Shown here piece by piece: positions 47,807 to 53,575 of a stretch of 53,575 nt of DNA. Origin of the DNA: an uncultured Clostridia bacterium. Its GTDB lineage: Bacteria; Bacillota; Clostridia; Oscillospirales; Oscillospiraceae. The stretch's first letter is position 1; each line of letters opens with the position of its first letter. The DNA lies in assembly GCA_946625125.1 (NCBI GenBank), contig CAMOSU010000002.1, forward strand, positions 1-53,575. Reading direction: 5' to 3'. The position numbers and the translations under genes are program-made. The notes under the pieces are model-generated. The model saw only the letters and a program-made list of their open reading frames with translations. It did not search any database and was not told the origin of the DNA.

Positions 47807-48847
47807 TTATGTCAACTCCCGTTGGGCCACCACCACGGTATACGCCCCGGTGGAATAGCAGACGCCGGTTTCGGTGAAGCCGTTTTTCTTCCAGAAGTGC
47901 TCCGCCTGGGGATTGCCCTTGACCCAGCCCAGGCGGACGGCCCGGAAGCCCAGTTCCTCCAGGGCGGCGCAGAGCTCCGTCACCAGGGCTGTACCGATTC
48001 CCTGTCCCTGGAGGGCCGCATCCACCATGAAAAAGCCCCAAAAGGCAATCTCCGGCTTTGGGAAGCCGGGAATCAGGTCAAGCACAGCCGCCAGCCGCTC
48101 CCCCTCCCAGAAGCCCAGGTAGTATTTATCCTCCAGGCTTTTCCGGGGCGGCAAGGCCGCCATATCCTCCAGCAGTCCCTCCTCGGAGGGCTCCGGCGGG
48201 CAGTACCGATAATACTGTGGATTGCCCCGGCAAAGCCCCAGCAGGGCGGGAATGTCCTGTCTCTCCAGACGGCGGACCCGGAAGCGGGCGGAAAGCCCAG
48301 CGGGGTCAATTCCCCGGGAGGACCAGCCGCCGAAGGAATAGCGCAGGCCTCTGGCCCGCTCATTGGTCTCCCCGCTCAGGGGATCCACGGCGGCCTCCTG
48401 CCAGGCCGTAAAGCCCGCGGCCTCATGGAAGGCCAGGGACGGCCCGTTGCTCTTTCCAACGCTGTCATACAGCGTAAAGGGGCCCTCCTCCGCCAGAGCG
48501 CAGCAAAGCAGCTCCATCAGCTTTTTGGCATAGCCCCGCCGCCGCAGCCCGGGCGCTGTTTCCAGGGCTTCGGCATACCAGGCCCCCGGCTCCGCCAGGG
48601 GGCTGAGCCGAATGGCGGAGCACCAGCTTTCGCCCTCCGCCAGCACATAATACCGGCTGCCGGCCTCTGTGAAAAAGCCGTTTTTCAGATAGTCCCGGAA
48701 GCCTGCCTCCACCCTTCGCAGCCCTTGTTCCTGGTCCGTCTCCTCCGGGAAGAAATATGGAATGTTCTCCAGATTGCTCTCCCGGTATACTTCCATCAGC
48801 TTCTGGAAATCCAGGCCCTCCGGCCCGTCAAATCGCAGCAGTTTCAT
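47807..48847 (-). CDS. Tandem GNAT-domain acetyltransferase
   Basis: 346 residues with two GNAT domains. The first (about 1-165) has ETAPGLRRRGYAKKLMELLCCALAEEG and LYDSVGKSNGPSLAFHEAAGF; the second (about 195-346) has DAALQGQGIGTALVTELCAALEELGF and LGWVKGNPQAEHFWKKNGF. Both keep the R/Q-x-x-G-x-G/A loop for acetyl-CoA. The start at 48847 follows GGAAGGGAGGG; upstream in-frame sequence crosses the divergent regulatory region. It heads a three-gene operon with radical SAM and Sat-like genes. Confidence 0.85.
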   Translation of the reverse strand: MKLLRFDGPEGLDFQKLMEVYRESNLENIPYFFPEETDQEQGLRRVEAGFRDYLKNGFFTEAGSRYYVLAEGESWCSAIRLSPLAEPGAWYAEALETAPGLRRRGYAKKLMELLCCALAEEGPFTLYDSVGKSNGPSLAFHEAAGFTAWQEAAVDPLSGETNERARGLRYSFGGWSSRGIDPAGLSARFRVRRLERQDIPALLGLCRGNPQYYRYCPPEPSEEGLLEDMAALPPRKSLEDKYYLGFWEGERLAAVLDLIPGFPKPEIAFWGFFMVDAALQGQGIGTALVTELCAALEELGFRAVRLGWVKGNPQAEHFWKKNGFTETGVCYSTGAYTVVVAQRELT

Positions 48848-49055
48848 GGCTTCCCTCCCTTCCGGATTGCGCCGCAGTCTCGTTTTCTGCCCGCAGTCAG
48901 CCTTGCCTTCAGTATACACCATTCCGCAGACCCTTGCAACAGGCAAAGCAAATTCCATTGCTCCATGGAACAGAAAAGCTGTATCTTGTGTGTTTTGCAC
49001 AAGATCGACGTTCTGGTTTGTGCAAAGTTCATAGATTTTTATATTCGGAATATTC
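48848..49055. promoter_or_regulatory. Divergent control region with overlapping inverted repeats
   Basis: ATCTTGTG (48983-48990) pairs with CACAAGAT (48998-49005). TTTGCACAA (48994-49002) pairs with TTGTGCAAA (49018-49026). The two repeats share the central half-site, giving three TTGTG-type half-sites. They lie between the GNAT/radical SAM operon and the short peptide gene and may bind one regulator for both. Confidence 0.6.
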
Positions 49056-49084
49056 TTGACTTTTATTCATAAACGTGGTAAGAT
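49056..49084 (+). promoter_or_regulatory. Promoter of the 37-residue peptide gene
   Basis: TTGACT at 49056-49061, 17-base spacer, TAAGAT at 49079-49084. Confidence 0.75.
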
Positions 49085-49132
49085 GTGGCTGTGCTTGAGA
49101 GACAAGCAAGGAAGTTGAAAGGAGAATACACC

Positions 49133-49246
49133 ATGAGCTTTTTCGTTATTATGAAGGATCACGTTCTGTCCCTGACTGAGGTCCTGGGTCTGAATGCCAA
49201 CAGCAGCATCTCCAGCTTTGACAGCAGCATGAAGGTTCTGCGGTAA
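49133..49246 (+). CDS. 37-residue peptide, unknown role (possible modified peptide precursor)
   Basis: Translation begins MSFFVIMKDHVLSLTEVLG and ends with a Ser/Asn-rich stretch, NANSSISSFDSSMKVLR. No Cys, no Trp, one His. It has all marks of a real gene: promoter, AAAGGAG ribosome binding site seven bases before the ATG, and a T-rich terminator after the stop. The N-terminal half is amphipathic and leader-like; the C-terminal half is small polar residues. It faces away from a radical SAM/GNAT operon 285 bases upstream. A RiPP-type precursor or a signalling or membrane-active peptide are all possible; none is shown. Confidence 0.6.
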   Translation: MSFFVIMKDHVLSLTEVLGLNANSSISSFDSSMKVLR

Positions 49247-49267
49247 TCAGACACAACTCCATAAGAA

Positions 49268-49318
49268 CGAAAACGACCGCGTGGGCCAAATGCCGCGCCA
49301 GGCCGTTTTTTGTTTTTT
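49268..49318 (+). terminator. Terminator of the peptide gene
   Basis: AAAACGACC...GGCCGTTTT outer stem (one mismatch) with an inner GCG...CGC, followed by TTTTTTGTTTTTTCC. Confidence 0.7.
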
Positions 49319-49324
49319 CCGGCA

Positions 49325-49353
49325 TTTACAAAGCCGAACAAACGCGCTATAAT
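49325..49353 (+). promoter_or_regulatory. Promoter of the short LRR gene
   Basis: TTTACA at 49325-49330, 17-base spacer, TATAAT at 49348-49353. Confidence 0.75.
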
Positions 49354-49382
49354 ACTTGCAGTTCACAGCAAGGAGGCATACC

Positions 49383-49880
49383 ATGCAGGAATTTGAGTAC
49401 AAGCTGATCGACGACGGGACCTTTTGCGTCTCCGGCTATATGGGGGACGAAGCCCAGGTGGAGATCCCCGCCCAGGTGGACGGAGTGCCGGTGACGGTGA
49501 TCTCCGACGGGGTGTTCAAGGATCACCCGGAGCTGCGGGAGCTGCGGCTGCCGGACTGCATTACGGATCTGGGGGAGTTCGTCTTTGACGGCTGCGCCAA
49601 TCTGCGGAATCTGAAGCTGCCCGCCGGTCTTTCCCGGCTTTGGGGCTATACCTTTGTCCGCAGCGGACTGGAGGAGCTGACTCTGCCCGACGGGGTGCGG
49701 AGCATTCCCCCCTTCTGCTTCAAGGACTGCAAGTCCCTGCGCCGGGTGGTCTGCGGCTCCGGGATGAAAACGATTCACGCCTGGGCCTTCGGCGGCTGCG
49801 ACAAGCTGGACGAGCTGGTTTGCGGCCCCAAGGTGCAGCTCCATCCCCAGGCCTTCGAGACCAAGGAATTGAACACCTGA
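49383..49880 (+). CDS. Short cytoplasmic BspA-type leucine-rich-repeat protein
   Basis: 165 residues, no signal peptide and no SLH domain. About five degenerate LRR_5 units follow a short beta start (FEYKLIDDGTFCVSGYMG): V-T-V-I-S-D-G-V-F-K-D-H-P-E-L-R-E-L-R-L-P, then CITDLGEFVFDGCANLRNLKLP and so on. It shares the fold of the large surface protein at 12.5 kb but not its near-identical repeats, so it has evolved separately and probably works inside the cell. AAGGAGG lies eight bases before the ATG. Confidence 0.85.
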   Translation: MQEFEYKLIDDGTFCVSGYMGDEAQVEIPAQVDGVPVTVISDGVFKDHPELRELRLPDCITDLGEFVFDGCANLRNLKLPAGLSRLWGYTFVRSGLEELTLPDGVRSIPPFCFKDCKSLRRVVCGSGMKTIHAWAFGGCDKLDELVCGPKVQLHPQAFETKELNT

Positions 49881-49890
49881 TAAAGCATCA

Positions 49891-49936
49891 AGCAGCGTGG
49901 CCCCGGGGTCTTCCCGGGACCGCGCTGCTTTTTTTT
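49891..49936 (+). terminator. Terminator of the short LRR gene
   Basis: AGCAGCGTGGCCCCGGG, loop GTCTT, CCCGGGACCGCGCTGCT, then TTTTTTTT. One mismatch and one G-T pair. Confidence 0.9.
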
Positions 49937-49937
49937 A

Positions 49938-51965
49938 CTAAGCTTCCATCATCCTCCAGAGCATGGTCACAGCCTGGGCCCGGCTGCATGGAAGCTCCGG
50001 GGAAAAGGAGCTGGGGGAGCTTCCGGCGGTGACGCCCTGTTCCACAGCCCAGAGCACCGCCTGGCGATAGTAGGCCTGGGGCGGCACGTCGGTAAAGGGC
50101 AGGGTCTGGGAAGAAGGCTCCGGCCGCCCTGCCGCCGCCCAGAGGAAGGTGACGATCTGCGCTCTGGTGCAGGGGGCATGGGGAGAAAAGCAGCCCTGCC
50201 CCGAGCCCGCGCTGATTCCCCGCTCCACCGCCCAGAGCACCGGAAGGAAGAAGTAATCCCCAGGGGTCACGTCCCCAAAGGGGCTGTCCTGGCGCTCCGG
50301 CGTCGGGGCGCCGAAGGCCCGCCAAAGAAAGGTCATCACCTGGGCTCTGCTGCAAACGAGTCCCGGGGAAAAATGCAGGGGGTCTGTTCCCGCGGTAATG
50401 GAAGGCCTGTGATACAGCGCCCAGTAAACCGGGGTGAAATAATAGCATCCCTCATCCTGTACATCCAGAAAGCGGAAGGGTATTTCCTCCAGGCGCTGCG
50501 CGCCGCAGCGCTGACAGCGGAAGCACCGCTCTCCGGGACAGCTTTGACTGGGCTCCCGGGTGACGGTTCCGGCATCCCAGTCGTGGCCCAGAGGCGGATC
50601 GCCGGGAAGCTCCCGTTCCGCCTGACAGCGGCGGCAGCTCTCCAGAGTATAGCCCGCCCGCTCGCAGCCTGGGCCAACCGTGTAGGAAAGCCAGTCGTGG
50701 CCCAGGGCGGGAATGGGCTCGGTGCTTACTGCCCCGCAGCGGGTACAGCAATAGCGCCGCTCCCCCTCCGTCTCACAGCCGGGCTTCCGGGTAACGCTTC
50801 CCTGGTCCCAGTCGTGTCCCCCGGCGCAGGGGTCCTCCAGGGAAAAACGAACCGTCAGGCTGCAGTCCTCCCGGAGAGGAGAAAGCCGGAAGCAGTCGCC
50901 GCTTCGGCTGAGCTCCGCGGCTCCCGCGGGGTCCAGGCTCCCCTCCTCCACCACCCAGCCCGGGTTGGGGCAGGCTGTCACCACCCGCCCCTCCACCGTC
51001 AGGCTTCCACCCTCCGGCGGCTCCGCCGCCGTGCTGAGGGTGCAGTAGAGGCTGTGGGCCTCTCCCGAGGGACTGGGCATATCCGGGATGGGGCTTCCAA
51101 AAAGCCGGAAGGCCAGCTCCGGGTAGTCGATGAAGACGTTCCGGTTGCCCTGGATGCTCTGCACCGCGTCGTTGCGGCCCATCTCCCAGTCATCCACCGG
51201 GTCCAGGCGCATCCAGTCCAGGAGGGTGTCGATGCTTTCCATCACCCGAAGTCCGTCGCTGCTGCTGAGTCCCGCTCCGCTCTCGGGTTGATCCGTCCAG
51301 AGGTTGCGGTTGGCGCCGTCCTCCCCGCCCCAGGTCACATAGACATAGAGCAGAATCCGGGCCACGTCCCCCTTGATTTCGTCCCGGACCTCCACCCGGC
51401 CCAGCTCTCCCATCCAGTCAGTCTGATACCAGAACACCGGGTTTTCCGTATCGGGCCAGACCTGGCAGGCAGCCTCCGATTCCCGCGCCTGGCCGAAGGC
51501 CATGGTTCCCCGGACCAGGTTTGCCTCCGGGTCCGCCGGGCGAAGGTGGTGGAGATCCTGCCCCGGGCCTTCGTGATAGAAGGCCCCATGGGGCTCCGCC
51601 CAGAGCTGTTCCCGGTTGCAGGGGCCGAAATCGTCACAATAAAAGCGCAGGGGCTCCGTGGAGCCCCCGCTGGCGTCGGTGTCGGCAAAATAGCTCAAGG
51701 TTCGGTTGTAGCTGGGCAGCTCTGTCAAAGTCCCCCGCATCAGGCTTTGAAGGGCGCAGCGAAGCGGACTGTTCCACACCGCCGTCTCCGCCTGGGAGTC
51801 CGGCCCCGCCAGGGCGAAGAGCGTCTCCGGGGCATACTCCCCGGTGTAATAGGCCTCCGCCGGGGCGGACAGGGTCTGGGCCGTCTCATGGCGCGTGCCG
51901 GGATTGGTCATTCCGTCGGTCAGCAGAAAAAGAACCAGCAAAGCCATCATCATAGCACGCTTCAT
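49938..51965 (-). CDS. Surface-anchored endonuclease I with zinc-ribbon-like repeats and SLH domains
   Basis: 675 residues. Short signal peptide (1-20). Endonuclease I domain (about 60-290): catalytic GQDLHHLRPADPEANLVRG (136-153), KGDVARILLYVYV, and DPVDDWEMGRNDAVQSIQGNRNVFIDYP. A linker leads to two or three GHDW modules (about 385-505), each with two C-x-x-C-type pairs, such as RYCCTRCGA and CFRCQRCGA. Three SLH domains (about 515-675) end the protein. It should cut DNA at the S-layer surface with Mg2+, for nutrient gain or defence. The EndA/SLH pairing is unusual; the GHDW repeats resemble clostridial Cys-rich spacers of unknown role. Confidence 0.85.
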   Translation of the reverse strand: MKRAMMMALLVLFLLTDGMTNPGTRHETAQTLSAPAEAYYTGEYAPETLFALAGPDSQAETAVWNSPLRCALQSLMRGTLTELPSYNRTLSYFADTDASGGSTEPLRFYCDDFGPCNREQLWAEPHGAFYHEGPGQDLHHLRPADPEANLVRGTMAFGQARESEAACQVWPDTENPVFWYQTDWMGELGRVEVRDEIKGDVARILLYVYVTWGGEDGANRNLWTDQPESGAGLSSSDGLRVMESIDTLLDWMRLDPVDDWEMGRNDAVQSIQGNRNVFIDYPELAFRLFGSPIPDMPSPSGEAHSLYCTLSTAAEPPEGGSLTVEGRVVTACPNPGWVVEEGSLDPAGAAELSRSGDCFRLSPLREDCSLTVRFSLEDPCAGGHDWDQGSVTRKPGCETEGERRYCCTRCGAVSTEPIPALGHDWLSYTVGPGCERAGYTLESCRRCQAERELPGDPPLGHDWDAGTVTREPSQSCPGERCFRCQRCGAQRLEEIPFRFLDVQDEGCYYFTPVYWALYHRPSITAGTDPLHFSPGLVCSRAQVMTFLWRAFGAPTPERQDSPFGDVTPGDYFFLPVLWAVERGISAGSGQGCFSPHAPCTRAQIVTFLWAAAGRPEPSSQTLPFTDVPPQAYYRQAVLWAVEQGVTAGSSPSSFSPELPCSRAQAVTMLWRMMEA

Positions 51966-52009
51966 GGCTTGTTCCTCCTTCGTCGTCCAATGCCGCGTCG
52001 GAAGGGCTC

Positions 52010-52085
52010 TGTGCTTGAGCCCTTCCCTCCGCCGCCCCTAAGGGCGGTCCCCCGGACTGCCGCGTCCCGGGAGCAGGGGGCTATG
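52010..52085. repeat. GCCCCTAAGGGC palindrome remnant between lpd and the nuclease gene
   Basis: CCGCCCCTAAGGGCGGTCCCCC here is close to CCGCCCTTAAGGGCGGTCCCCC at 40881-40902, with shared flanking words CCTCCGCC/CCTCCACC and a following GGGAGCAGGGG against GCAAGCAGGGG. A second, smaller dispersed repeat type. Confidence 0.65.
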
Positions 52086-52095
52086 ATCGCTGCAA

Positions 52096-53469
52096 TTACA
52101 GCTTCTCCGCCAGAGCCTCCAGGGCGGTCCCCAGGGCCTCCTCAAAGGTGGGGTGTGGCCGGATGAAGCCGAGCATTTCCTTCACGGTGAGGCCGTTGGC
52201 CATGGCCGCGGTGAGCTGGGAGATCATATCCGTGGCCCGCTCGCACATGAGGGCGGCGCCCACAAGCTTGCCGGTTTCGGCGTTGGCCACCAGCTTCATG
52301 AAGCCCCGCTCCCCCTCCAGGATCACGGTGCGTCCGTTGGCGGACATCAGGCCCTTGGCGGTCTTGACGGGGATGCCCTTCTCCTTGGCCTCGGCCTCGG
52401 TGATGCCTACGGCGGCGATCTCGGGGCGGGTGTAGACGCAGCCGGGGACCAGGCTCAGGTCCCGGCCCGGAGCTCTGCCCGCGATTTCATCCACGCAGGC
52501 AATGCCCTGGGCTGTGGCCACATGGGCTAACTGCACAGGAGAGGATACGTCTCCGATGGCGTAGACTCCGGGGATGGAGGTACGGAAGTGCTCATCCACA
52601 TGGACCCGGCGGCGGTCATAGGCCACCTCCAGGCCCTCGGCAAAGAGGCCCTGGCTGTAGGGAGCCCGGCCGATGGCGCACAGGACGGCCTCGGCCTCCG
52701 CCGCGCCCTCCTTGCCCTTCTGCTCGAAACGCACGGTGAGGCCGTTCTCCGTCTTCTCCACGCCCTTCACCATGGCGCCGGTCTGAATGGCGACGCCCCG
52801 CTTTTTCAGCAGCATGGCCAGATTCTGTCCCAGCTCCTTGTCCATGTTGGGCAGCAGGCGGTCCAGGCCCTCCAGGATGGTGACGGGGCAGCCCAGGTCC
52901 GCGTAGAAGGTGGCCAGCTCCACGCCGATGACGCCGCCGCCAATGATGATGAGGCTCTTGTAGAGGGTCTCAGCCCCATCCAGCAGTTCGTCGCTGGTCA
53001 TAGCCAGCTCCAGGCCGGGAATGGGGGGCCGGGCGGGGACGGAGCCGGTGGCGGCCAGGATGCTTTCGCAGCGATACTCGGTCTCGCCCTCGTCGTTGAC
53101 GACCTTGACGCGGCCGGTGCCGAGGATGGTGCCGGTACCCCGGAGAACCGTGACCTTGGCGGACTTCAGAAGCTGCTCCACGCCGCCTCTGAGCTTTTCC
53201 ACCACGGCCTGCTTCCGGGCAAAGACGGCGGGCAGATCAAAGCCCACGTTCTCAGTGTGAATGCCGAAGGTCTCCGCCTCTTTCGCTTCGTGGTATATCT
53301 CGGCGGAGTGCAGCAGGGTCTTGGTGGGGATGCAGCCCCGGTTGAGGCAGGTGCCGCCCACGTCCCGCCGCTCCACCAGAGCGGTTTTCAAGCCCAGCTT
53401 GGCGGCGTGCAGAGCGGCCTCATACCCGCCGGGACCCGCGCCGATGACGATCAAGTCGTACTGATTCAT
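52096..53469 (-). CDS. lpdA: Dihydrolipoyl dehydrogenase
   Basis: 457 residues. N-terminal FAD site YDLIVIGAGPGGYEAALHAAKLG, redox-active disulfide GGTCLNRGCIPTK near residue 40, NAD site IIIGGGVIGVELATFYADLG, second FAD block GVYAIGDVS, and the C-terminal catalytic His-Glu in RPHPTFEE. It re-oxidises dihydrolipoyl groups of 2-oxoacid dehydrogenase or glycine cleavage complexes. No E1/E2 or gcv genes are in the window; they may lie beyond its end. The start at 53469 follows AGGAGTACGCT. Confidence 0.95.
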   Translation of the reverse strand: MNQYDLIVIGAGPGGYEAALHAAKLGLKTALVERRDVGGTCLNRGCIPTKTLLHSAEIYHEAKEAETFGIHTENVGFDLPAVFARKQAVVEKLRGGVEQLLKSAKVTVLRGTGTILGTGRVKVVNDEGETEYRCESILAATGSVPARPPIPGLELAMTSDELLDGAETLYKSLIIIGGGVIGVELATFYADLGCPVTILEGLDRLLPNMDKELGQNLAMLLKKRGVAIQTGAMVKGVEKTENGLTVRFEQKGKEGAAEAEAVLCAIGRAPYSQGLFAEGLEVAYDRRRVHVDEHFRTSIPGVYAIGDVSSPVQLAHVATAQGIACVDEIAGRAPGRDLSLVPGCVYTRPEIAAVGITEAEAKEKGIPVKTAKGLMSANGRTVILEGERGFMKLVANAETGKLVGAALMCERATDMISQLTAAMANGLTVKEMLGFIRPHPTFEEALGTALEALAEKL

Positions 53470-53511
53470 AGCGTACTCCTTTTTAAAACATATAATTCTT
53501 TCTGATAAATT

Positions 53512-53575
53512 CGGATTTGTCGGGCTCTTGCGTAGGGCGGCCTGACCCCAGGCCGCCGCCGTCACGCTGGCGGGC
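53512..53575. repeat. Modular palindromic repeat, GGCCGCC core (window edge)
   Basis: AAATTCGGATTTGTCGGGCTC flank, then GGGCGGCCTGACCCCAGGCCGCCGCC core, cut by the window end. It matches the cores at 26.4 and 45.4 kb in the same orientation. Confidence 0.75.

Noticed and set aside
50178-52166. Long plus-strand open frame across the nuclease gene
   Set aside because: Antisense shadow of a protein with clear EndA and SLH domains.

Overview
The window looks like chromosomal DNA of a GC-rich, spore-forming Gram-positive anaerobe of the class Clostridia, most likely a gut Oscillospiraceae relative. That placement is inference. It rests on spoVAD-spoVAE, a YrzL/IreB-type regulator, a Phe T-box, a BirA-type biotin operator, SLH (S-layer) anchored surface proteins, AGGAGG-type ribosome binding sites and codon use. 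No phage, plasmid, transposase, CRISPR array or complete rRNA operon is visible, so this is mainly core genome broken up by repeat-rich intergenic islands.

Layout. 1-3.9 kb (minus): vanZ-like, pncC/cinA C-terminal domain, thiI and yifB. 4-5.2 kb: a large island of modular palindromic repeats. 5.2-11.8 kb (plus): a conserved clostridial protein of unknown role, a NagZ-like lipoprotein, larB-larC, a BirA-controlled bioY, queH, and a protein that looks like an eroded macrodomain fused to a helix-turn-helix tail. 11.8-15.9 kb: two more repeat islands flanking a giant leucine-rich-repeat/SLH surface protein that has a structured, terminator-ending leader RNA. 15.9-23.5 kb: a VWA protein, a PRK06851-type ATPase, an acetyltransferase, trpS, the wall-polymer pair tagO/wecA and mnaA/wecB, ogt, and a SufS-like cysteine desulfurase. 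23.5-29.9 kb (minus): a VanW/G5 protein, small membrane proteins, an orphan 5S rRNA-tRNA-Asn unit, and an acyl carrier-MBOAT-SGNH operon resembling dltCBD without dltA. 30.2-36.9 kb (plus): T-box-pheS-pheT, degV, ireB, an unknown 95-residue protein and an SH3/NlpC-P60 wall hydrolase. 37.1-44.4 kb: spoVAD-spoVAE, a response regulator/histidine kinase pair, a damaged small gene, and an ABC ATPase/FtsX-type permease pair probably controlled by that two-component system. 44.4-53.5 kb: a DMT transporter, two zinc-ribbon proteins, a minus-strand operon of tandem GNAT, radical SAM and Sat-like GNAT divergent from a 37-residue peptide gene, a short LRR protein, an SLH-anchored endonuclease I, and dihydrolipoyl dehydrogenase.

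How the genes fit together. Cell-surface work dominates: undecaprenyl-linked polymer initiation, O-acylation by MBOAT, SLH-anchored LRR and nuclease proteins, VanW, the NlpC/P60 hydrolase and an export/stress ABC system with its own sensor. The rest is translation (pheST, trpS, thiI, queH, 5S, tRNA-Asn) and cofactor handling (bioY, larBC, cysteine desulfurase).

The most unusual feature is a dispersed family of intergenic cassettes. Several different palindromic cores sit in the same flanking scaffold (core, then CCTACGG, then a CATTCTGAGCGCAGCGAAGA-type block). They occur in at least eight places in the window and in both orientations. Other points worth following are the leader RNA at about 12290-12452, the short peptide next to a radical SAM operon, the eroded macrodomain, and two inverted repeats that would hide ribosome binding sites.
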